Shown here in pieces: positions 1-9,864 of a stretch of 64,000 bases of DNA. How positions within the stretch are numbered: the first letter of the stretch is position 1; every line of letters begins with the position of its first letter. The stretch spans positions 372,001 to 436,000 of the forward strand of contig JAJOZX010000482.1 in NCBI GenBank assembly GCA_023014485.1, given 5' to 3'. The notes beneath the pieces are model-generated. The model saw only the letters and a list, made by a program, of their open reading frames with translations. It was not told where the DNA came from and searched no databases. Position numbers and translations under genes: made by a program. This stretch comes from Bathynomus jamesi (lineage: Eukaryota > Arthropoda > Malacostraca > Isopoda > Cirolanidae).

Positions 1-125
1 TTAATAATAAAATAAATACATTGGTTTTACAATTTACAATGACATAAATAATTGTAAAGCTGGACTATTAATTTTATTTAATTTGGCCCTTAAGCTTTGG
101 GCTTTACTGGGCTCTTATTAAAAAT
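1..125. repeat. Dispersed AT-rich repeat, copy 1
   Basis: This stretch matches 35400-35525 in the same orientation, including the word ACAATTTACAATGACATAA and a shared block around 'TTTGGCCCT(T/C)AAGCTTT'. It has no coding content. It continues leftward out of the window, so its type is unknown. Bases 126-285 hold AT-rich sequence in which I see nothing. Confidence 0.6.
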
Positions 126-285
126 AAAACAGATAGTTATTATTAATAATAAATAATTAAATAAATAAACAAATATAATTAATAGTTAAAATATGTATTA
201 ATCTTAAATTATCATTATCGATATGACAACTGCAAGGTCATTATTGAAGGTATTATGCCAATACCATACAAAGAAATCAGTATTA

Positions 286-1176
286 TACAGGGTGTACATA
301 AAGTCAGGATCTATTTTTGTGAAGCACTTGGAAATTATATGGAATTCAATCATGTAAAGTGGTAACATTTATTAAATAATTAAGAGTAGGATTCGACGTG
401 ACGCCCATCAGTATCCCTGCACAGCTCAAATCGTTCCGCAGCATTTCTAAACACATTCTGGAGCATTTGCGGGGTTATGTTATCTGCAGCAGTTCGTATA
501 CGTGTACGTAAGTTTTCAAGACTCGTAATCTTCGTCTGATAGACGTGCGATTTGATAAAGCCCCATGCAAAGAAATCTAAAGGGGTTAAATCTGGTGATC
601 TCGCTGGCCAAGGTCTGTTGCTTCCGCGTCCGATCCAGCGATTTGGAAAACGTCCATTTAGATAATCCTGAACAATTTTGGCATAGTGACAAGGAGCACC
701 ATCATGTTGATAGACGACGGGGATAGGATTGTTAGTACCGTCGTCTATCAACATGATGGTGCTCCTTGTCACTATGCCAAAATTGTTCAGGATTATCTAA
801 ATGGACGTTTTCCAAATCGCTGGATCGGACGCGGAAGCAACAGACCTTGTGTCGCGAGATGACCAGATTTAACCCCTTTAGATTTCTTTGCATGGGGCTT
901 TATCGAGTCGCACGTCTATCAGACGAAGATTACGAGTCTTGAAAACTTACGTACACGTATACGAACTGCTGCAGATAACAACCCCGCAAATGCTCTAGAA
1001 TGTGTTTAGAAATGCTGCGGAACGATTTGAGCTGTGCAGGGATACGGATGGGCGTCACGTCGAATCCTACTCTTAATTATTTAATAAATGTTACCACTTT
1101 ATCATTTTATGATTGAATTCCATATAATTTCCAAGTGCTTCACAAAAATAGATCCTGACTTTATGTACACCCTGTA
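286..1176. mobile_element. Palindromic (foldback) derivative of a DD41D mariner-like transposon
   Basis: Both ends carry the terminus ACAGGGTGTACATAAAGTC as inverted copies, starting at about 287 and ending at 1176, next to TA. The two halves (about 286-721 and 737-1176) are inverted copies of each other around a loop of roughly 15 nt. Each arm holds the 3' end of a transposase gene, so the element looks like two transposon 3' ends joined head to head. The right arm differs from the left by scattered substitutions and indels near 849-870 and 985. It has no complete transposase and can only be moved by a relative. Confidence 0.85.
380..772 (-). pseudogene. DD41D transposase C-terminal fragment
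   Basis: This is the C-terminal third of an IS630/Tc1-mariner transposase (DDE_3-type catalytic region). It shows the second catalytic Asp in 'HDGAPCH' and the third in 'SPDLTPLDF'. Counting between them gives 41 residues, the DD41D arrangement. The family typically ends with a short hydrophilic tail, seen here. The first catalytic Asp and the DNA-binding domain are absent. The N-terminal ~17 residues read across the palindrome centre and are not native. The right arm (737-1176) encodes a mirror copy with a frameshift. It is non-functional. Confidence 0.85.
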
Positions 1177-1309
1177 CATGAGAGATAAGAAATGAACAAT
1201 CACAAGTAATGTGTCTTTAATACTAGATTACACACGAGAAATGACCAAACAATAGTAATGTACATTAATCCTAGATTTTTATTAGTATGCCATTATTAAT
1301 CGGGATTTC

Positions 1310-1960
1310 AACTTTGTTTTAAACAAATTTACATTCACAATATTTTTTATATCAGCATTTAAATCATTCCATAATTTTAATCCAATGAAAATGGGTAGTT
1401 TTTGAGATGAAAACAATCTAAATTGAGGTATAACATGCTTTGATCTGCAGTATTTCTGGTCTGATACGAGTGGATTTCTTGATGAGTTACAAAATATCTA
1501 TTTACCCATTGTAAGTTAATGATTTTGTTCTTACACTTATAATTAAAAATAAAATGTGTTATTTTGATTACATCATTGAGCTTTAGTAGTTTTACCTCTT
1601 TAAATAATGCACTAGAGTGATCAAGGAAATAACCTTTATAACCGTATTGTTTTTTCGGGGAATGACAAAGATACTGTTTAAAGCGTTATCAGCGGAGTTT
1701 CCCCAAAGAAGGGTGCAGTACGTTATATAAGGAAGAACAAGAGTATGATAAAAAGTCAATAAAACCTGTTTAGGGACTACATTTCTAAGTTTAAAAACAT
1801 TATAGCAACGTTCCTTGAAATCTTTTTCGCAATATAATTTACATGATCACTCCATTGTAAATTCTTATCTTGCATTACACCAAGAAATGTTGTTACAGTA
1901 CACTCCTTTACAGCGATTTCATCAACATTAAGTTCATCATGATATAGTGGGCCGGCCAAA
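1310..1960 (-). pseudogene. Non-LTR reverse transcriptase fragment, C-terminal part
   Basis: Minus-strand translation gives the typical tail of a CR1/jockey-like RT: 'TTFLGVMQDKNLQWSDHVNYI' followed downstream by 'VLPYITYCTLLWGNS'. Frameshifts separate the pieces, and the 5' side is cut by the TIR of the element at 1945. Sequence to its left (1180-1310) is non-coding. The piece at 15500-15640 is a different part of a similar RT. The exact clade is not resolved. Confidence 0.6.
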
Positions 1961-2546
1961 AATTGAAAAGTCCTCTAGAAAAAAACTTAACGGCGTTTTT
2001 TGTTAATAGCAGGCACCCACCTTAGATAAGTAGTATTTGAGGATGCCAAACAAGATGTGGGTGGATGCCACTCTCAATTTTGGGTTTGAAGGTCCCATAC
2101 AAGGTTATAAAAGTCAAATTCTGAAAAATTCCAAATTTTTGCATTTCAGTGGTGGCTCTCTGTAACAACGTGTTTAAAGGTGTATCATTAGCACATAAAG
2201 CATATTTTTGTGATTTTATGGATAATAATTAAATGTAACTATGACTCTGGATGTCTTTATTTCCATTAAAACTACATTTGGCATGCTGGGTGAGGTGCGC
2301 ATGTGCCTACTATTACCATAGTACAAGTAATAGCATACTTTCACATGTTGAATATTTTCAATGCACTGGCTGGCCAGAAATTGGTTTGGTATATGCAATT
2401 AAAAGAGTGCAGACCGTGCCAGCTGGTAAAATAATAATAATAATAATACTGCTAAAGGATAGGTATGCTTCGAATTGTTTCAATATATCTGTGGCTACTA
2501 TATACTGCCATTCCCACTTGTCTTTGCAGATAGGAGCTCATCAGCA

Positions 2547-5500
2547 ATGAACCTTGTAGCTGTCTTCAAACGCAAGAGGAAACGTCAGGATGTCAGTGAG
2601 GATTGTTGCTTCCTCTGCCAAAGCAGCGCTGGTGACCTGCGCACAGCATCAGCAGAAGGAAAAGCAAGAACTATGGCTGTGGGCAATGAGAGAAAGAACC
2701 TGGAAGATACTTACTATCTTGATGTTTTACAAAGACTGGAAAGTCATTCCAAGGATGATTTCAATGCATTGGAACTCAAGTGGCATAAATCTTGCTATTC
2801 TTTATTCACCTCTGAAGGCAAACTCAAAAGGCTGCGAAGTCAGCAGCAGACCATGGGTGCATCGGCGACCACAAAAAGTGCAGGCTGTATGCGGCTAACA
2901 CCACTGAGACAATGCTGGACGGCAAGGCCTACTACCGAGCTGTAAGAGGTCACCAGCTGACGTATGAGGCACTGTGGCGCACCAAGTGGCAGATGTTTGA
3001 GTCATGACTGGCTGCAACTGGCAACGGAGATGAGAACGTCGAACAGCTTGCCCTCAATGTTGCTTCGCTTTTCAGAGACAGAGCTGACATCGATGAGATG
3101 CGCGATGCTGTTGACAACTTCTCAGACGTTTTGGCAGATGAGAAACTCCACAGTCTCATGGAGGAATTCAATGACCAGCACTCTGAAAATCCCAACTTCA
3201 TGCTGTGGTCATCCTACATGGAAATGATAGAGATCCTACTGGCCTTCATCAGAGCTCAGAGAGATGGCATGTGGAGTCTCCACATAGAAGCCTTTGCTGC
3301 AATGCTGCTTTGGCTAACTATCTATGACCACACAAACTATGCACGTTGGATGCCGGTCTACTTGGCTGATATGAGAGGTCTTGAGAACTCAGCACCAGAA
3401 GTTCATGCAGAGTTCTGTATTGGGAACTTTGTCAAGAGGACGGCGAAGCGCTTCAATCAAGTTCCAGCTGATCAGGCAACCGAATGGATAAATCGTACAT
3501 GCAAGATGCACAATGGTATCATCGGCATCACAAAGAATGACCAAGCAAGAGATAGGTTCTGCATCACATGGTCAGAGCGGTCACTCATCTCTCAAGGCAC
3601 AAGATGCCTCTTCAATCTTCAAGATGATGATGGGGAAGCCACCTTCACTCGGGTTGACAGTCTGCCTTCTCGCACTAAGCTTGACGCTCATGATGTCATG
3701 AAGCTAGTTCAGCAGTTAAAGCAGTTTGACGTCTTCAGAGTTCACGTGAGTGAACAGGAGATACAGATGCCGCCACTAATATCCCACTTGTTTCACTGGC
3801 AACCAAAGACATTGCACCCACAGATGTTGTGGAGAACCTGCTAACAGCTCAGGATCGAGGAAAGCAGCATGTAATCGGCTTCATGAAGGAGAGACTGATT
3901 GAACAGATAGTAGGCTTCCATGAAACGATGAAGAAACATCGGTCGAAAACCTTCGCTGATGTGTACAAAGCTACAGTTTCCACCAAGCAGAACACGCAGA
4001 AGACCATCAAAGCTGACAGGTTTTTACAACAGCGGCTCCTGAATGCCGCGACCGCAGGTCGCATGGTGGAGATGGTCAACGTCTTGAAGCATGAACTGTC
4101 CCCAGTCCCATTTAGTCTGGCGAAGGCAGGAGGAGGGGTGAATTCGACATCGAAATCTCAGCTGATGAACATCCTGATGGCTCAGCAGACCATAAGCTCA
4201 GAGGTTCCAACCTCTGATCTGAAGACCTGTGTGATGATAGATGACCATGCACTCATCCAAGCTCTTGGTAAGCCTGGCGGCTGTCGGACATTCGGCGACT
4301 ATGCTGAAGTGTTCTTCAAGGCCGTGACGAGTTATTTCAATGAACACACAACAAGAGTTGATGTTATCTTTGATCGATACGCAGGGGAAGGATCGATCAA
4401 AGCAGTTACCAGGACAAAGCGTGCAAGCAAGAAGAAACCGATTCGGAAAGTCATTGATGGCCCACAAGTTCCACTGCCTGAAGTGTGGAAAAACTTCATG
4501 GCCCTGGATACAAACAAGGCTGACCTAGCCTTGTTTCTGTCTAACGTCATCACTGAGAAGGGCAGAGATCTTCAAGAAAGATGTCAGCTGGTAACAGGGG
4601 GTGGCTTCTCTGAAGCCACTGAAGTACGGTCAACCAGGCGACATGACGTTCCACTGCATAGCAACCATGAAGAGGCGGACACCAGGCTCATCCTTCACGC
4701 ATGTGATGCAGCATCCCAGGGCTATGAACGAATACTGGTAGTGTGCAGAAATACTGATGTAATGGTGCTGCTGATTCACTTCGTTTGCACCAAAGTCGCT
4801 GAAGTGTGGATGCTGTGCTGAACGGCCAAGAACCAAAAATGCTACCCCGTGCACGATGTATTCGAGAGTTTGTCGCCCCCAGTCAGGGACAACCTGGTCA
4901 GCTTCCACGCTTTGATCGGGTGTGACACAGTCTCGTCCTTCAGTGGTCATGGAAAAAATAAGTGTTCGAAGGTGTTCAGTGACCATCCACTCCTGCTGCA
5001 CGCCACTCGTCGAGATGGGGATATCGCAGATGTTGAGAAGTTTGTGTGTCATTTGTATGGCACCCCGGAACAACACACAGTTGATGACGCCAGAGTTCAC
5101 TTTTTTGGGAAGGCCAAGAAAACTCTGGAAATGCTCCCACTGACAAAGGATGCCCTGGAGCTCCACGCCAAGTGGGCACACTATCAGGCCAAAATATGGC
5201 TCCAGGCTGACAAAGAGTACGTAGATGTTGAAGATCCGGTGGACACTTCAGCCTGGAAGTTGGAAGATGGGAGCCTCCTACCCAGGGCCGGATTAAGACC
5301 TTTAGAGGCCCTAAGCACTTAAAAGATTTTGGTGCCCCATATATATGTAATTCAAAATATAAACAAAAATAAACCATAAAATAAAATGTTGTTGTTCACT
5401 ACAAATTCAAACAATGAAAAAAAATAAATACTATATATGAATATATATAATTCAGTTTTCAACAGCTTATAGGCTATAAGCCGCGATTATAATAGTATAA

Positions 5501-5779
5501 TAAATCCATGGTAAATCCGACAATGGAAAATTTCTGTGGTGCCCCCCTTCCTTTGATGCCCTAAGCACGGGCTTATTTTGCTTAATGGTTAATCCGGCCC
5601 TGCTCCTACCAGTGTGGACAAGACTTCCTCCAATCCCTGAAGCCTGCCTGGAGCTTGTTGATTGTGGTTGCAAGAAAACGTGCAAGACAGCTAGATGCAA
5701 CTGCTTCAGGAAAAGGATGAAGTGTGCGACAGCTTGTGGTTGTGACGACAGCGGTTGCTGTAACCCAGCTGGACAGTAG
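2547..5779 (+). pseudogene. XPG/FEN-like nuclease-fold protein with C-terminal CXC zinc domain (broken)
   Basis: I recognise this as a multicopy invertebrate protein family usually annotated as uncharacterized. An N-terminal zinc-binding-like segment ('CCFLCQSS', 'KWHKSCY') is followed by 'DHTNYARWMPVYLADM', then three blocks that look like a PIN/XPG nuclease: 'VDVIFDRYAGEGSIKA', 'NHEEADTRLILHA...RNTDVMVLL' and 'IGCDTVSSFSGHGK'. The C-terminus (5655-5765) has ten Cys in a Tesmin/TSO1-like CXC pattern. The start at 2547 gives 'MNLVAVFKRKRKR'. Damage: a frameshift near 2865, a TGA at 3005, a frameshift near 3800, a stop at 4819, and a 320-bp MITE at 5283. The nuclease-fold assignment is inference from motif order. 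Confidence 0.7.
5283..5602. mobile_element. hAT MITE inserted in the Academ-like gene
   Basis: The element starts CAGGGCCGGATTAA and ends TTAATCCGGCCCTG. It is flanked by a perfect 8-bp duplication CTCCTACC (5275-5282 and 5603-5610), diagnostic of hAT insertion. Its right ~190 bp, reverse complemented, match the start of the hAT at 60856-61050 almost base for base, so it is an internal-deletion derivative of that family. It has no coding capacity. Removing it and one TSD restores the host reading frame from the GSLLP segment into the CXC domain. Confidence 0.93.
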
Positions 5780-6469
5780 ATCTATGTCTCTCTTCCGGGC
5801 TGAAATCGAAAGAAGCTGGAATGTGCTGTAAGGAACTAATAACTCTGTTCTTAAATGATTGCAATCCACACAATTGTGACTGTCAGTGCAGCATTTCGGT
5901 GCTGTTCATCAAGAAACGTGAACTTGTACATGTTACTAGTGTGTAAACTGTATAGTTATGGGGCTATATTTACTGCTTTGTGATTTAGTTGTGATAATTC
6001 TGTTACTGTGAGTACTTAATTCATGCCATCAAACTTATTAGGCACTAATCATGTTAAAATAAATTGTTTTGACAAACAGACTTGCTCAATCTTTTTTTTT
6101 CGTCAATTAAAATAAAAAATCACAAATTTTTAGCACAATTTCGGTCGTGATTAACGTAAATTTGACTTTGAGTTGGTAATTCGGAAGGAATAAGCGTGTC
6201 ATAATACTTCTTTATTACTAAGTGTGGCAAAATGAAACAATTGGTCAAACCAATTGGCTCAGAATATTTTTTTTTTAATTAAAATAAGAAAATATCATTT
6301 TTTGCACAGTTTGACTTCGAAAATGACCTTCAAAGCCAAAAGCGAGAGTGGCATCCACCTGCATTTTTTTCCTCACCCACAGGTACATTGATTTAGCATG
6401 GGTGCCAGCTATTAACAAAAAACGCCGTTCAAAGTAAATTTTTTTAATTTTGGCCGGTCCACTAATATA

Positions 6470-7110
6470 CTGTACATCCATGTCTTCTTCGGTATTTTCT
6501 ATAAATTCCGATGGTAAAACATTAGTGGCTTCAGTCATTTCTTCTTGTGCTTTTAGTTAACGGTTTTGTGCTTCTTAGGCTCTTGCTAGAGATCTCTTCT
6601 TTGTTGAACTAGCTATGCGATCAATTGGTCCTAACTGATTTTTTCTTTGTTTTTGACCCACAAAAGACTCCCATTCTGCCATTGGTATTTTATCCTTACA
6701 TCTGCAAGATTTCCTATCAATTCACTTATCATAGTATTCGCAAGAAGATATATCAAACATTTCATCATACTGAGCTACTTTTAAGGTAAAACTTTCATTT
6801 ATTCGATGTAACGGCACCTTATTCAATTTTGAGGCTTCTTCTATTAGTCGACTGACTTTAAGATACAGTAGATACGTTTGGTGTTAATCGTAGGAAAAGA
6901 AAATTTCATCCAAATGTCTTCAATATCTTTTACAACAACCCTGTAACAATCATTAGCAGTTGCTGATCCTTTTGATTTAGGAAGCTTCTTCACGACGGCG
7001 CACAAAAAGGTAGTGTCTCACAACATCTGCTTTTGATGGAGTCATGGCTGCTGGGCATTCCGTAGGATATTCAAAGGCTGCATTTGAGGAATTGCTTCAA
7101 GTAGTCATAA
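6470..7110 (-). pseudogene. Degraded N-terminal piece of the same protein family as 10215-12971
   Basis: Minus-strand frames give 'VVKDIEDIWMKFSFPTIN', then 'KVAQYDEMFDISSCEY', 'SCRCKDKIPMAEWESFVGQ' and a lysine-rich end, with several stops and frame changes. The order (LFDI-like block, Cys pairs, P-x-x-E-W/x-x-F block) parallels the N-terminal part of the gene at 10215-12971. Function is unknown. It abuts the right TIR of the Academ-like element. Confidence 0.45.
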
Positions 7111-7265
7111 TTTATATTCAGAAGTAAAATCAAATTATATGTAATTTATAATTTATGATAATTCAAATTATAATTAAAGCAAATGCAAATTATTTCTATT
7201 TATCTGAAACATAAAAATATCAAGCATTAAACAAACAACTTATCGTGGAACATATAACAACATTA

Positions 7266-7535
7266 AACATGTGCAAATATGAAGGTAAAAAAGGGAAGAG
7301 GGGCATGTGATAGGGGTAGTAGGGTAGCACATGCTTGATTTTTTTAATATTTTGTTAAAGTGATAAAAAAAAATCTCACATAGTGTAATAACATTTTTTT
7401 CTCATTTAAATATATGCAAATATGAGGGTAAAAAAGGGGGGGTATGTGCTAGGGGTAGCAGGGGTAGCACATGCTTGATATTTTAATATTTTGTTAAGAT
7501 GATAAAATGAAATTTCTCACATAGTGTACTTTTTA
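7266..7535. repeat. Tandem duplication of a ~130-bp AT-rich unit
   Basis: Two adjacent units share the words 'GCAAATATGA(A/G)GGTAAAAAAGGG', 'GGGGTAG(T/C)AGGG' and 'GTAGCACATGCTTGAT', then 'AATATTTTGTTAA' and 'TCTCACATAGTGTA'. There is no coding potential. The stretch 7110-7265 before it is AT-rich and holds nothing I recognise. Confidence 0.75.
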
Positions 7536-7568
7536 AGAAATAAAAAATTTTCCCATTTTCGACCCGGC

Positions 7569-7571
<3 letters not shown>

Positions 7572-7619
<48 letters not shown>
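7572..7619. repeat. (TA)n microsatellite
   Basis: A pure TA run of about 24 units at the left border of the foldback element. Similar TA runs lie at many transposon boundaries in this window. Confidence 0.98.
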
Positions 7620-7621
<2 letters not shown>

Positions 7622-7651
7622 GAATGAACTCAGAATGGTTCCCTGAGGTTT

Positions 7652-8189
7652 TTTATGATACACACAGACCGTGCATGGAACAAAGAACTCTTCTAGGAAA
7701 ATTAAATCCGCTATAGTCCGAATAAGTAATGATAAATGACAAATACTATAGTTTTTTCTTTTTCATGATTAGCCCGATGTGGGCAACGGGTCACTCGCAA
7801 AGAGGTCCCAAAAATATAGCTTCCCTCACCAGCTATCTGCAAAGCAGATAGGATCCAGCTTTGGGACAGGATCTAGGGTTTAAAGCAGCCTAGCCCAGCT
7901 ACATTAGAACCTCTTTTACTTATACTGAGGTTCTAAATGCAGCTGGGATCGGCTGCTTTAAACCCTAGATCCTGTCCCAAAGCTGAATCCTATCTGCTTT
8001 GCAGATAGCTGGTGAGGGAAGCTATATTTTTGTGACCTGTTGCGAGTGACCCGTTGCCCACGTCGGGCTAGCATCATGAAAAAGAAAAACCTATAGTATT
8101 TGTCATTTACCATTACTTATTCGGACTATAGTGGATTTAATTTTCCTAGAAGAGTTCCTTGTTCCATGCACGATCTGTGTGTATCATAT
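7652..8189. mobile_element. Foldback element, short family member (538 bp palindrome)
   Basis: The left arm starts near 'ATGATACACACAGACCGTGC' and the right arm ends with its inverse, with the centre at about 7920 (loop 7914-7926). Arms of about 260 bp pair along nearly their full length with a few mismatches. The arms match the outer parts of the larger palindrome at 22651-23488, so both belong to one family. Both copies are bordered by (TA)n. No transposase is encoded, and ORFs within the arms have no recognisable homology. Confidence 0.88.
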
Positions 8190-8199
8190 ATATAATATA

Positions 8200-8205
<6 letters not shown>

Positions 8206-8252
<47 letters not shown>
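8206..8252. repeat. (TA)n microsatellite
   Basis: A pure TA run immediately right of the foldback element; together with 7572-7619 it brackets that element. Confidence 0.97.
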
Positions 8253-8257
<5 letters not shown>

Positions 8258-9864
8258 ATCCCTTAAATGTGTGAACAGAAATGCATTGTAGGTTATCTTT
8301 ACGATCTTTATGTTTTGTTACGAAATCGACCATTGTAGAATACTCAAAGCAGTTTCCGCCGAGATTGCTGAGCAGCGAAGGAGTCAATAAGATCTGCATA
8401 ACTAAGAGCTCTCGTGAGTTCCGATTCAATACTAAGGATAGCTAAAGAGTTGAGACGATTTTCTGACATCACTGACCGTAGGTAGTTTTTCAGTCGTCGC
8501 AGTACAGAAAAAGATCTTTCGGCAGAATAGTTGGAAGCCGGCGTACATAGGAAGATCCTGAGCGCAATATCAACATATGGGTAAACTTCTTTTAATCATT
8601 TTGCTTGGATCATCTCACTCATCTCAAGAATGCTCGTAGGAGTTTTCTCCAAATTCAGAAGAAACCCACGGAAATGAAGACACTCATTAACAAATGCTTC
8701 CGCCATGTCATCTTTGTAAAATTCCCAATGCTTAATAGCATTGGCAGTTATATCTGTCGGATTCAAGGTGGTGACTTTTGTAAAAAATGCAAACCGTGCA
8801 TGGAGGTTTTCATACACATCTTTGCGACAGTTTAATTCCGATAATAATCTGTCAAGTACCACAAGATAAGTATTAATGAAGAAGTTCCTCCGTCCATGTA
8901 ATTCTACCTCGCCTTAGCAAGTTTCGTCGACTCGAATTTTTCTTTTCTTTTTTCTTTTCATTGTAACTTCATATTCACGGATAGATGATTTCTTAATTGC
9001 TGCTTCTTCATAAAAGTCGAAGTTGTCTCTTGCATCTTTTACATAGAATGTCAATGATGCATACAGTTCTGCTACGACACCAAGATCAATGTTAACTGCT
9101 TGGAGCTGTTTACTAGTAGCATTGAACCTTTCCAGAATGTCACCCCACATTAAAGAAAGAATTGTAGTTTCAAGGCGTTGCAGTTGATTGAGGTAGCCTG
9201 ATGCTTCACTGCGTGTGCAAGGCTTTTCTGATTCATCTTCTTCAATGGACGTAAGTGCCTCTATAACCTCTTCCTAGTCTTTATTGAGTATCTGATAAGC
9301 TCTTTAGCGTTACATTTTCAGATTTGGTAAAATGATTTTGTAGTATTTCCCAACAGTGAGTGGAGGCAGTGAAGAGCACGTAAAGATTTTGGAGAAGTGC
9401 GAAAAACTCAATGGCTTCCTTACAGCAACTTGTACACTGTCCATTCAAATTTAATGAGTGTGCAGAGCAGGGTACATAAACTGCTAATGGGGGCCCTTCT
9501 TTTATTCTGGCTTGCAAGCCAGAGTAAGTCCCTGACATGTTGGGAGCGTTATCATACGACTGTCTTCTGCAGTTTGCAATGTCGAGATCATGCATTTTTA
9601 ATATGCTGGAAACTCAGTTGAAAAGCTGCTCTGATTTGTGGCCTACGCTGGGAAGGAATGCCAAACATCGCTCTACGGGATGCCCATCTTCTTTTACTTA
9701 TCTCAGAATAACTGCAAGTTCATCGACATGTGATATGTCTGGGGTGGAGTCCACAATAATGGAATAGTACTTCGCACACATTTCACTTCCTCAGTTACGT
9801 GTTTGGTAACTTTGTCAGCCATTAGTTTGATGAATTGCTCACATGTAAACGAAGACAAGTATGA

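Larger units (their letters stand above)
1945..6464 (+). mobile_element. Academ-like DNA transposon with long TIRs
   Basis: Imperfect TIRs of about 155 bp lie at 1945-2100 and 6310-6464. They begin TAGTGGGCCGGCC and share internal blocks such as AACGGCGTTTTTTGTTAATAG. The flanks carry a candidate 3-bp duplication, ATA (1942-1944 and 6465-6467). The body holds one gene (2547-5779) with an XPG/FEN-like layout and a C-terminal Cys-rich CXC domain. As I recall, Academ transposons combine an XPG-like nuclease, a Cys8 zinc finger and 3-4 bp TSDs; assignment to that superfamily is inference. Spacers 1945-2546 and 5780-6464 are non-coding. Confidence 0.65.

Noticed and set aside
2251..2550. Plus-strand ORF upstream of the XPG/CXC gene
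   Set aside because: Contains an AATAAT simple repeat, has no recognisable motif and overlaps the leader of the transposon.
5585..5779. Cys-rich 64-aa ORF considered as a metallothionein or small toxin-like peptide
   Set aside because: It is the C-terminal CXC domain of the interrupted Academ-like gene, in frame with the upstream part once the MITE is removed.
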